This document shows, one piece after another, positions 1 to 6,503 of a stretch of DNA of 13,364 bases; position 1 is the first letter of the stretch; the number at the start of each line of letters is the position of its first letter. The stretch is from Acetobacteraceae bacterium. GTDB lineage: Bacteria > Pseudomonadota > Alphaproteobacteria > Acetobacterales > Acetobacteraceae. Where the stretch lies: assembly GCA_947446625.1 (NCBI GenBank), contig CANFIE010000061.1, positions 1 to 13,364 on the forward strand, given 5' to 3'. Made by a program: the position numbers and the translations under genes. Under the pieces are notes generated by a model, which did no database searches, was not told the origin of the DNA, and saw nothing but the letters and a program-made list of their open reading frames with translations.

Positions 1-1
1 A

Positions 2-382
2 AAAGCGCTCGGCCTGCGGGTGCCCTACATCTTCTCCATCACCCAAACCGCCAAGCACTGGGACGCCAGCTGCGCCATCCTCGCCCCCTTCGGCCTGATC
101 TGCGCCATCGACCAAACCCCGGTGCTGGACACCAATAAGCTGAAGCAGAAGGCCGGCGGCCTGGTGTGGGAAGCGATGTTCGCCCGCGCCCTGTTCGGCA
201 CACCCGACATGGAATCGCAGCACGAACTGCTGAATCTGGTGGCCGGGCTGGTGGATAACGGCCAGGTCCGCACCACCCTCACCGAGCATTTCGGCCCGCT
301 GACCGCCGCCAACCTGGCCCGTGCCCATGCCCGGGTGGAAAGCGGGCGCGTCATCGGCAAGGTGGTGCTGGGCGAGGCGTGA
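2..382 (+). CDS. Zinc-type alcohol dehydrogenase / quinone reductase family protein, 3' fragment
   Basis: The frame is open to the left edge, so this is the C-terminal ~126 residues of a gene starting upstream; the GTG at 20 is an internal valine, not a start. The segment resembles the end of medium-chain dehydrogenase/reductases of the zinc-binding alcohol dehydrogenase family (TIGR02817-like): a strand and turn (APFGLICAID), the block KLKQKAGGLVWEAMFARALF, then GLVDNGQVRTTLTEHFGPL and a final ARVESGRVIGKVVLG. The last block is the usual MDR C-terminal strand 'GkvVl'. These enzymes use NAD(P)H on quinones, aldehydes or alcohols in the cytosol; the substrate cannot be read from this piece. 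The Rossmann fold and any zinc ligands lie outside. Only 10 bases separate its stop from the antiporter start, so the two are probably co-transcribed. Family call fairly sure, exact function unknown. Confidence 0.8.
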   Translation, partial: KALGLRVPYIFSITQTAKHWDASCAILAPFGLICAIDQTPVLDTNKLKQKAGGLVWEAMFARALFGTPDMESQHELLNLVAGLVDNGQVRTTLTEHFGPLTAANLARAHARVESGRVIGKVVLGEA

Positions 383-385
383 GGG
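381..385 (+). promoter_or_regulatory. Ribosome binding site deciding a TTG start (antiporter)
   Basis: GAGGG lies 7 bases before TTG at 393 and overlaps the dehydrogenase stop. It favours TTG 393 over in-frame starts further upstream, which lie inside the dehydrogenase reading frame and encode residues unlike an antiporter N-terminus. Confidence 0.55.
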
Positions 386-392
386 CAGCCAC

Positions 393-1649
393 TTGTCCAC
401 CAAGGTAAGCCTGCTCGGCATTTCCCTGGCCATTGTGCTGTTGCCCTGGCTGCTGTGGCGGCTGGCACCGGTGCGCTGGGTGGCGCCGCTGGCGGTGGTG
501 CAGATTCTGGTGGGGGTGGCGCTGGGGCCTTCCGGCCTGGGGCAGGCGGCGCCGGAATGGCATGTGCAGCTCTTCACCCGCCCAGTGCTGGCGGCGCTGG
601 ATGGCGTGGCCAGCCTGGGGGTGCTGCTCTACGTGCTGGTCACCGGCCTGCACCTCAACAGCGCCCTGCTGCGGCGCGAGGCCCGACGCCTGGGGCCACT
701 GGCCCTGGGCAGCGTGGCGCTGCCGCTGCTGCTTGGCCTGGGTGCCGGCGCCTGGATGCTGGGCGCGGTGCCCGGCGCGATGGGGCCGCTGGGCAGCCAG
801 CCAGGCTTCGTGGTGGCAGTGGGCATTTGCGTGGCGGTAACGGCGCTGCCGGTGCTGGCGGCCATATTGCAGGAAATGGGCTTGCTGCACGGCCGGCTGG
901 GGCAAACCGGGCTGGCCCTGGCGGCCCTGAATGATGCTGCCCTCTGGGTCATGCTCGCCCTGCTGCTGGCCCTTGCCGGCACTGCCGATGCCACTGCCGG
1001 CCTGCTGCATCTAGGCGCCGCGGCGCTGTGGTTCGCCCTGCTGCTGGGGGTGGTGCGGCCGCTGCTGGCCCGGCTGGCCGGCGCCGCGGAACAGGCGCTG
1101 CTGGTGCTGGGCGTTGCCCTGGCGCTGGTCTCAGCCGCCGTGTCCGAAGCCCTGGGCACCGGCTACCTCATCGGTGCCTTCGTCGCCGGGGCGGTGATGC
1201 CGGCGGCCTGCCGCGCCCCGCTGATCGCCCGGCTGGAGGTGGTGACCGCGACGGTTCTGCTGCCTTTCTTCTTCATGGCCACAGGGCTGAAGGCGTTGAT
1301 CGAACCCGGCTCGGCCAGCTTTTTGGCCGTGTTGCTGGTGGCAGTGGCGGCCACCGTGGCGGGCAAGCTGCTGGGCACCGGCCTGCCCGCCCTGGCGCTG
1401 GGCTATGGCCGCGCCGAAAGCCTGGCCCTGGGCGTAATGATGCAGACCAAGGGGCTGATGGAAGTGGTGGTGCTGTCAGTGTTGCACGATGCCGGGCTGA
1501 TCGGTGGGCAGATCTTCTCCGCCATGGTGGCCATGGCGGTGATCTGCACCGTGGTTACCGCCCCGGCGCTGCGCTGGTGCCTGGGGCCGAACGACCGGCA
1601 AACCGATGCAGCAGCACCGGCAGTGCCAGCAGCACCGCCGCCAGGGTGA
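393..1649 (+). CDS. Cation:proton antiporter, CPA2 (Kef/CHX-like) family
   Basis: Predicted inner-membrane exchanger of 418 residues, about 12 membrane segments, family Na_H_Exchanger (PF00999). Landmarks: an N-terminal hydrophobic helix (residues 10-25), the ILVGVALGPSGLG re-entrant block (38-50), LALAALNDAALW (174-185), GYLIGAFVAGAVMP (257-270), LPFFFMATGLK (290-300) and LGVMMQTKGLMEVVVL (346-361). The core acidic pair is Asn180-Asp181, not Asp-Asp; in this superfamily an N-D arrangement is usually linked to electroneutral exchange, so K+/H+ or Na+/H+ exchange is plausible, but the ion is not determined. There is no cytosolic RCK/TrkA-N domain, so it is a bare transporter. The TTG start is chosen for its GAGGG site and because the protein then begins like the family. 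The C-terminal ~25 residues (NDRQTD then Ala/Pro-rich) are low-complexity and are read antisense to hpnN. It follows the dehydrogenase by 10 bases. Confidence 0.87.
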   Translation: MSTKVSLLGISLAIVLLPWLLWRLAPVRWVAPLAVVQILVGVALGPSGLGQAAPEWHVQLFTRPVLAALDGVASLGVLLYVLVTGLHLNSALLRREARRLGPLALGSVALPLLLGLGAGAWMLGAVPGAMGPLGSQPGFVVAVGICVAVTALPVLAAILQEMGLLHGRLGQTGLALAALNDAALWVMLALLLALAGTADATAGLLHLGAAALWFALLLGVVRPLLARLAGAAEQALLVLGVALALVSAAVSEALGTGYLIGAFVAGAVMPAACRAPLIARLEVVTATVLLPFFFMATGLKALIEPGSASFLAVLLVAVAATVAGKLLGTGLPALALGYGRAESLALGVMMQTKGLMEVVVLSVLHDAGLIGGQIFSAMVAMAVICTVVTAPALRWCLGPNDRQTDAAAPAVPAAPPPG

Positions 1650-4239
1650 ACACCAGGCTCATCGCCAGCAATTCCCCCATGCTGGCGGTGCCCGGGTGGC
1701 TGGAAAGCGCCAACGTGCCAAAGGCGCTGGCCGTGGTCAGCGCCGAATACAGCACCGCCCGGGTCAGCGGGCTGGTCAGCAACTGCCGCTCACCGCCGCG
1801 CCAGGCCATGATGAAGTAGATGTCAAATGCCACGCCAATGCCGAACAGCAGCGGCAGGGCGATGATATTGGCCAGGTTCAGCGTCGGGCCAATCAGGGTG
1901 CAGGTGGCCAGCGTCACCAGCCCGGCCAGCGCCAGCGGCGCTAGCGCCAGCAGCGCCAGCCGCACCTCGCGCAGCACCACCAGCAGCAGCGCCAGGGTAA
2001 AGCCCAGCGCAATCACCCCGGCCAGAATGAAGGCATGCCGGATGGTGCTGGACGAAGCCTGCACCGAAATGGCCGGGCCGGTGGCCTCCGGCGCCACGCG
2101 TTGCACGGCGGCGGCGAATTGCCGCATCACCGCATTGCTGTCGGCTAGATCCTTCGGGAACACCTCAATCCGGGCGCGGCCATCCGGGGTGGTCCAGTCC
2201 CGCCGCAGTGCATCGGGCAGGTCGGCCAGCGTCACCGGCCGGGCGGTCAGCGCGGTGGCCAGCTGTTCCAGCGTGGTGTTCAGCCCGGGGATGATTGCCT
2301 GGGCGAAGCGTTGCCGCGGCAGCGCCGGGCCATCGCCCAGGCGGCGCAGCGCCAGGGCCAGACGGCGGATATTCGCGGCCTCGGCGGAAGCCCCCTGGGC
2401 GTGCCGGGCCAGGTTGCGGGCAAAGCCGCGCAGCGCCTCGGCCACCTCGGCATCATCCGGCGCCCGCCGAATGCTGCCAGGCGCCAGGGTCGGGCCGATC
2501 AGTTCGGCGGCATCCTGAATCAACGCCAGCTTGGCCGCCTGATCCTCGGGGATGAAGCTGGCTAGCGTCATGGCCGAGGCAACCTCGGGCAGCGCCTCCA
2601 ACCGCGCCACCAGGGGGGCCGTTGCCTCCAGGTTGGCCGCCAGCACTGAAAGCGTGTTGGGCGTGGTTTCCGCCTGCCGCATCAAATCACGGAAGGTGGC
2701 CACCGATTCCGCCGCCGGGTCGCGCAGGTTTAGCGGGTTGAAGTCAAACCGCAGCGCCGGCAGCACCGCCAGCGCCAGCAGCGCCACGCCGCCGATGATC
2801 CGCGCCAGCCTATGCTGGTCTGCCGCCAGCCGGGCCTGCAACGGCGCCAGCTCCGCCCAGCCCAGCTCGGCGGTCTCGCCCGGCGGCTGGGTCCATTGAA
2901 TCATCGCCGGCAGCACCGTCAGGCTCAACAGCCCGGCCACCAGCATGCCAAACCCGGCAATGGCGCCCAGTTCCGACAAGCCTTTGTAATCGGTGGGAAT
3001 GAAGGCCAAGAACCCGCCGGCAATGGCCGCCGCCGCCAGCAGGATGCCCGGCCCGGAAACCCCGGCGGCCGAGGCCAGCGCGGCGCGCAACTCCAGCCCG
3101 GCGGGGCCTTCCAGTGCCGCCTCACGCTCCAGCAGAAAGCGCTGCTCGCGGTAGCGCACGGCGTACTGAATGCCGAAATCCACCCCCAGCCCAATGAACA
3201 GCACGGCAAAGGCGATGGAGAGTGGGTTGTACGCCCCAACCGCCAGCACACCGAAGGCGGCGGTGATCACCAGCCCCAGCAGCAGCGTGGCCAGCACCGG
3301 CAGAATCAGCCGCAGCGACCGCAGCGCCAGCCACAGCAGCCCGGCCACCAGCAGCAGAGACAGCGTGGTGTTCACCACCGCCCCCTCAGCCACCGAGGCG
3401 AATTCCTCATCCGCCATCACCACCTGGCCGGTCAGCCGAATGGTCACGCCCTCGTCGGCGTGCAGCCCCAGGTCGCGCGCCGTGTCGCGAATAACCTGGC
3501 CAGCGGCAGCGCCCGGAGACAGCGCGGCGAAGTCCAGATGCGGCTTGGCCAGCACGAAGCGCCGGGTTTCCAGAATGCTCGGCGCCCGCCCGGTGAACAG
3601 CGCGCCCCAATCCATGAAGCGCAGGCGCTCGGCCAGCGCGGCCTCGGCTGATGGTAGCAGCGCGGCCACGGCGGGGGCCAGGTCGGCCAGCGTGGCCTCG
3701 CCTCGCGTCACCCCCTCCAGCATCAGCCCCAGCGTCTGGGTCAGCCCGCGCAGGCTGGGGTCCACCGCCAGCGTGCCCAGCAGCGGCTGCGCCTGGATAA
3801 TGCGGTCGGTCGTCTCGCGCAGTTCGGCTTCCGGCAGAAACAGAAAGGCGCTGCGGCGGAAAAACGCGCTGCCATCGGGCCGGGTGACGCTGGCAAACAG
3901 GTCGCGCCGGGCGGCCAGGGTGGTTTCCAGCGCGGCGGCGGCGCGTTCGGCCACATCGCCGGTGGTGCCATCAATCACAATGGCAATCAGGTCCTCGCGG
4001 TCGGGGAAGGCCTGGGCCATGGCCCGCTCGGTCTGCCGCCAGGGCAGGTCCTGGCGGAACAGGCGCGAGACATCGCTGTCGAGCGTGAAGCCATCCACCA
4101 CCACGGCCAGCGAAAGCACCGCCGCCAGCAGCGCCGCCAGCAGGGTGCGGGCCGGGCGGCGGCAGGCGGCGCCGGCCATCCAGGCCGCGGCGCGCGAAAG
4201 CCGGGCAACCGGCGCTTCGTCCCGCCGGCCCGGCGGCAT
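1555..4239 (-). CDS. hpnN: Hopanoid-associated RND transporter HpnN
   Basis: RND/MMPL-type inner-membrane transporter, 894 residues from the ATG at 4239. Family members (TIGR03480-like) move hopanoids from the inner to the outer membrane. Layout: N-terminal TM helix (about residues 31-50), a first periplasmic domain, a TM block from about 290 with the RND signature GLGVDFGIQYAVRYREQR (350-367), and further helices to about 450. A second helix and the strongly HpnN-like RFDFNPLNLRDPAAESVATF (497-516) come next, then a second periplasmic domain. The last TM block contains LNLANIIALPLLFGIGVAFD followed by IYFIMAWRGG. The start is uncertain: ATG 4239 lies 4 bases after the copD stop, while an in-frame GTG at 4254 would overlap copD by 11 bases and add five residues. 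Neither has a clear Shine-Dalgarno, which fits translational coupling to copD. It is the last gene of copC-copD-hpnN, and its 3' end overlaps the antiporter by 95 bases. Confidence 0.92.
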   Translation of the reverse strand: MPPGRRDEAPVARLSRAAAWMAGAACRRPARTLLAALLAAVLSLAVVVDGFTLDSDVSRLFRQDLPWRQTERAMAQAFPDREDLIAIVIDGTTGDVAERAAAALETTLAARRDLFASVTRPDGSAFFRRSAFLFLPEAELRETTDRIIQAQPLLGTLAVDPSLRGLTQTLGLMLEGVTRGEATLADLAPAVAALLPSAEAALAERLRFMDWGALFTGRAPSILETRRFVLAKPHLDFAALSPGAAAGQVIRDTARDLGLHADEGVTIRLTGQVVMADEEFASVAEGAVVNTTLSLLLVAGLLWLALRSLRLILPVLATLLLGLVITAAFGVLAVGAYNPLSIAFAVLFIGLGVDFGIQYAVRYREQRFLLEREAALEGPAGLELRAALASAAGVSGPGILLAAAAIAGGFLAFIPTDYKGLSELGAIAGFGMLVAGLLSLTVLPAMIQWTQPPGETAELGWAELAPLQARLAADQHRLARIIGGVALLALAVLPALRFDFNPLNLRDPAAESVATFRDLMRQAETTPNTLSVLAANLEATAPLVARLEALPEVASAMTLASFIPEDQAAKLALIQDAAELIGPTLAPGSIRRAPDDAEVAEALRGFARNLARHAQGASAEAANIRRLALALRRLGDGPALPRQRFAQAIIPGLNTTLEQLATALTARPVTLADLPDALRRDWTTPDGRARIEVFPKDLADSNAVMRQFAAAVQRVAPEATGPAISVQASSSTIRHAFILAGVIALGFTLALLLVVLREVRLALLALAPLALAGLVTLATCTLIGPTLNLANIIALPLLFGIGVAFDIYFIMAWRGGERQLLTSPLTRAVLYSALTTASAFGTLALSSHPGTASMGELLAMSLVFTLAAVLLALPVLLHRFAGRSAPGTSAAPGR

Positions 4240-4243
4240 GGTG

Positions 4244-5902
4244 TCAGGCTTCACGATAAATCAGCAGGAAGCTGCCAATGATGATGAGGCAGGCCGGCCA
4301 GACCCAGCGGGCATAGCGCGCCATTGGCTCCGGCCCACGCAATTCCACCATGCGGGCGCAGCCGCCGATGATGGAGCAGATCGCCAGCGGCAGGTGGGAG
4401 AGCTCCACCAGCAGCAGGTCCTTGAAGTTGGCAATGGCATGGGTATGCGCCAACAGCAGCGCCCCGCCGGCCAGCATGGAAATGGGGAACACATACCGGT
4501 AGCGCCCGGTCAGCCGGCCCAGCCGCACCGCCCATTCCGCCAGGGCAAAGCCCAGCACCAGCAGCGCCGCCAACTTGTGCTGCACCACCTCGGGGTCGCG
4601 CAGGCTGGTCAGCAGGCCAATATCGCCCAGCGGCCAAACCTCGGGGTCGGACCGCACCAGCAGGAAGAAGGCCAGCACCAGGAAGAACAAGGGCCAATGC
4701 CGTGCGGCGGGCACCCGGCGCGACGCATCCAGCAGCGCCGCCAGCCCAACCAGCAGCACGGCAATGCCGGACCAATTGTGGTTGTACTCGCTCCAGGCAA
4801 TGTCCTGCGCGTTGCGCGGCGGCAGCAAGCCCTCGCCCGGGGTGAAGGCCTGGGGCCGACCGGCGGCGCGCTGCTGCTGGGCCTGCCATTCGGCATCCAG
4901 CTGATTCTGCAGCGCCGGAATCGCCAGGTCCTGGTGGTTGGGCGAGGCCAGGCGCGGCACGCCGGGGGTGAAGCGCTCCACCACCTCATGCCAGGTCACC
5001 CGATCGTCAATCAGGTCTCGTGCCGGTGGTACGCTGGTGAGCGAACCGGCAATGGCCAGCACCGCCACCGCCACGGCCATTTCACATTCCACAAATCGCC
5101 GCACCGGCAGCAGGCCGAGGGGCGAAACCTCCAGCTTGTGCAGAATGAAGTAGTTGGCGGCACCCAGCGAAAGCAGCAGGCCCAGGAATACCATCTTGGT
5201 GCCGGCCATGGCGCCATAGGCGGTGCCGTACACCGCTGGTACTCCGCCGATATAGCCAACCCAGAAGCCCACCGCGCCCAGCAGAATCAGCCCCACGCCG
5301 CTGGCGGCAAACACTGAATAGCGCTGGCCCACGGCGCGTCCGGCCCGCTCGGGCAGGCGGAGCGACAGCAACAGCGCCGGCAGCCCACCAATCCACAGCG
5401 CGGCGCCCACCTGATGCAGGAAGGTGGCGGCCAGCAGCATGGCCTGGCTTTCGGTGCGGGCCATGGCGTGGCTCCCGCTGGCGGCGGCGGCCAGCAGCGC
5501 CACGCCCCCGGCCAGCAGGCCCCAGCGCCGCGCCGCGCTGAGCTGGCCGGCGGGGCGGGCCAGGGCAATCAGCACCCCGGTGGCCACCAGCCCGGCCAGT
5601 CCGGCGCGGACAAAATCGGCCCCCAGCACGCCCGAGACCGGCGATTCCAGCGTGGCCGCCAGCACCAGCACGGAAAGCAGCAGCCCCAGGCCGCTGGCGG
5701 CCAGGGTGGCAATGCCGGCACCATAGGTCAGGCGCCGGGCCTGGGCTTCCAGCTGGTAGCCCACCCCCGGCATGGTGCAGCCCAGCGGCACGGCCAACAG
5801 CGTCCAGAACAATATGCTGCCCAGCAGCACGGTGCGCGCCAGCAGCAGCAGGGTCTGCAGCACCACCGAGATGAAGCCATACAGGTCGAGCAGGGATTCC
5901 AT
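4244..5902 (-). CDS. copD: CopD-family copper membrane protein with extra C-terminal membrane domain
   Basis: Polytopic inner-membrane protein, 552 residues. The first ~295 residues match the CopD domain (PF05425): TM helices from about 10-40, HQVGAALWIGGLPALLL (163-179), GTKMVFLGLLLSLGAANYF (234-252) and FVECEMAVAVAVLAIAGSL (270-288) with a terminal TSVPPA. CopD proteins take copper from periplasmic CopC across the inner membrane, or otherwise handle copper there. A hydrophilic linker (about 296-370) leads into a second membrane domain of five or six helices with QHKLAALL (441-448), LLAHTHAIANFKDLLLVELS (483-502) and His503, giving candidate metal-ligand histidines. The protein is nearly twice the length of a minimal CopD. 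ATG 5902 is supported by AAGGG 8 bases upstream, overlapping the copC stop. copC lies 11 bases before it and hpnN follows directly. Domain assignment is sure for the N-terminal half; the role of the C-terminal half is unknown to me. Confidence 0.85.
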   Translation of the reverse strand: MESLLDLYGFISVVLQTLLLLARTVLLGSILFWTLLAVPLGCTMPGVGYQLEAQARRLTYGAGIATLAASGLGLLLSVLVLAATLESPVSGVLGADFVRAGLAGLVATGVLIALARPAGQLSAARRWGLLAGGVALLAAAASGSHAMARTESQAMLLAATFLHQVGAALWIGGLPALLLSLRLPERAGRAVGQRYSVFAASGVGLILLGAVGFWVGYIGGVPAVYGTAYGAMAGTKMVFLGLLLSLGAANYFILHKLEVSPLGLLPVRRFVECEMAVAVAVLAIAGSLTSVPPARDLIDDRVTWHEVVERFTPGVPRLASPNHQDLAIPALQNQLDAEWQAQQQRAAGRPQAFTPGEGLLPPRNAQDIAWSEYNHNWSGIAVLLVGLAALLDASRRVPAARHWPLFFLVLAFFLLVRSDPEVWPLGDIGLLTSLRDPEVVQHKLAALLVLGFALAEWAVRLGRLTGRYRYVFPISMLAGGALLLAHTHAIANFKDLLLVELSHLPLAICSIIGGCARMVELRGPEPMARYARWVWPACLIIIGSFLLIYREA

Positions 5903-5913
5903 GGTGGCTGCCC

Positions 5914-6294
5914 TTACCGGCCGAGAATGGTGAAGAAGATGTCGCCCCGGGTGATATGTCCATCCACCGCCAGCACCTGCCAGCGCAGCCGCCAGGCGCC
6001 GGCAACCAGGGTGGTGGGCAGAGGCGCTTCCACCAGCGCAGCATTGGTCTCGGGCGCCAGGGCCAGGGGCAGGCTGGAATTGTCCGGCCCATGCAGGGTC
6101 AGCCGGCTGCGGCCATGGTCAATGCGGCTGTTGAACCGCAGCGCCACCGCTGCCGGGGCTGCCCGCAACTGGCTGCCGGCCTCCGGCGTGCTGGCCATTA
6201 CCAGCGCATGCGCCTCCGCACCGGGGGCGGCTAGGCCAAGCGCAGGCAGGGCCAGCAGCAAGGCGCGGCGGACTGGCCGGAGGGTCTGGGGCAA
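5914..6294 (-). CDS. copC: CopC-domain periplasmic copper-binding protein
   Basis: Secreted 126-residue protein matching CopC (PF04234). Residues 1-28 form a Sec signal peptide (RPVRR, then a Leu/Ala core, then PGAEA) with probable cleavage before His29, so the mature protein begins HALVMASTPEAGS. An N-terminal His plus the C-terminal DGH motif (Asp111, His113 in VDGHITRGDIFF) are the known Cu(II) ligands of CopC proteins, and all are present. The Met-rich Cu(I) site of Pseudomonas CopC is absent: only Met33 remains in the mature chain, so this looks like a Cu(II)-only type. It is a periplasmic copper carrier, presumably handing copper to the CopD encoded 11 bases downstream. The start is TTG 6294 with GGAG 7 bases upstream; it sits at the right distance from the hydrophobic core. 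First gene of the copC-copD-hpnN unit, divergent from ispH. Confidence 0.87.
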   Translation of the reverse strand: MPQTLRPVRRALLLALPALGLAAPGAEAHALVMASTPEAGSQLRAAPAAVALRFNSRIDHGRSRLTLHGPDNSSLPLALAPETNAALVEAPLPTTLVAGAWRLRWQVLAVDGHITRGDIFFTILGR

Positions 6295-6301
6295 GGCAAG
6301 G

Positions 6302-6305
6302 CTCC
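6302..6305 (-). promoter_or_regulatory. Ribosome binding site deciding the copC TTG start
   Basis: On the minus strand GGAG lies 7 bases before TTG at 6294. No ATG or GTG in frame gives a complete signal peptide, so this site supports TTG initiation. Confidence 0.5.
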
Positions 6306-6314
6306 GCAGGGCGA

Positions 6315-6336
6315 GGGATGGGGCGGCGGGGCGGGG
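6315..6336 (+). other. Canonical G-quadruplex motif in the copC-ispH spacer
   Basis: Four runs of at least three G on the plus strand are separated by 2, 4 and 1 bases (GGG at 6315, GGGG at 6320, 6328 and 6333), and a further GGG lies at 6342. This meets the usual G3+N1-7 rule. It lies 21-42 bases before the copC start, with the G-rich strand as the copC template. The motif is certain; folding or function is not, and such motifs arise by chance in DNA this GC-rich. Confidence 0.4.
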
Positions 6337-6392
6337 TTCCCGGGCGGCGGCAACCTAGCCACACCTGCGCGCATATGCCAGCCGGCCGACCA

Positions 6393-6424
6393 TTGCCTTG
6401 TTGCAAGGTAACGGCAAGCTGCCG
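6393..6424. promoter_or_regulatory. Two adjacent inverted repeats in the divergent spacer (possible operator)
   Basis: A 19-base near-palindrome (6393-6411) has arms CCTTG and CAAGG around TTG, with flanking TT and AA that also pair; only one symmetric pair is broken. It is immediately followed by a perfect 13-base repeat (6412-6424), CGGCA-AGC-TGCCG. They lie about 100 bases before copC and 80 bases before ispH, where an operator serving either gene could sit. No regulator gene is in the window and the site type is not recognised; short leader hairpins are an alternative. Confidence 0.3.
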
Positions 6425-6492
6425 CAAAAGTCCGATGACGCATGTATGGTTTTGGGATGGTCGGCGCCTTGGGGGGCGGCTGGCCAGCGGCC

Positions 6493-6497
6493 GGGAG
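6493..6497 (+). promoter_or_regulatory. Ribosome binding site deciding the ispH start
   Basis: GGGAG lies 6 bases before ATG 6504. It supports this start over in-frame upstream codons, whose translation (Gly/Arg-rich, then MTHVWFWDG) does not resemble IspH. Confidence 0.65.
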
Positions 6498-6503
6498 ACG
6501 GGT

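Noticed and set aside
3170..5317. Long plus-strand open frame of 715 codons
   Set aside because: It is antisense to hpnN and copD, has Ser/Arg- then Gln/His-rich composition with no domain pattern, and reflects high GC with few stops on the opposite strand.
6445..6450. TATGGT as a -10 box for ispH
   Set aside because: No acceptable -35 element 16-18 bases upstream; TTGCAA at 6401 is too far away and is part of the palindrome.
6318..6503. N-terminal extension of IspH by 62 codons
   Set aside because: The extension is Gly/Arg-rich and unlike IspH, and the RBS at 6493 fixes the start at 6504.
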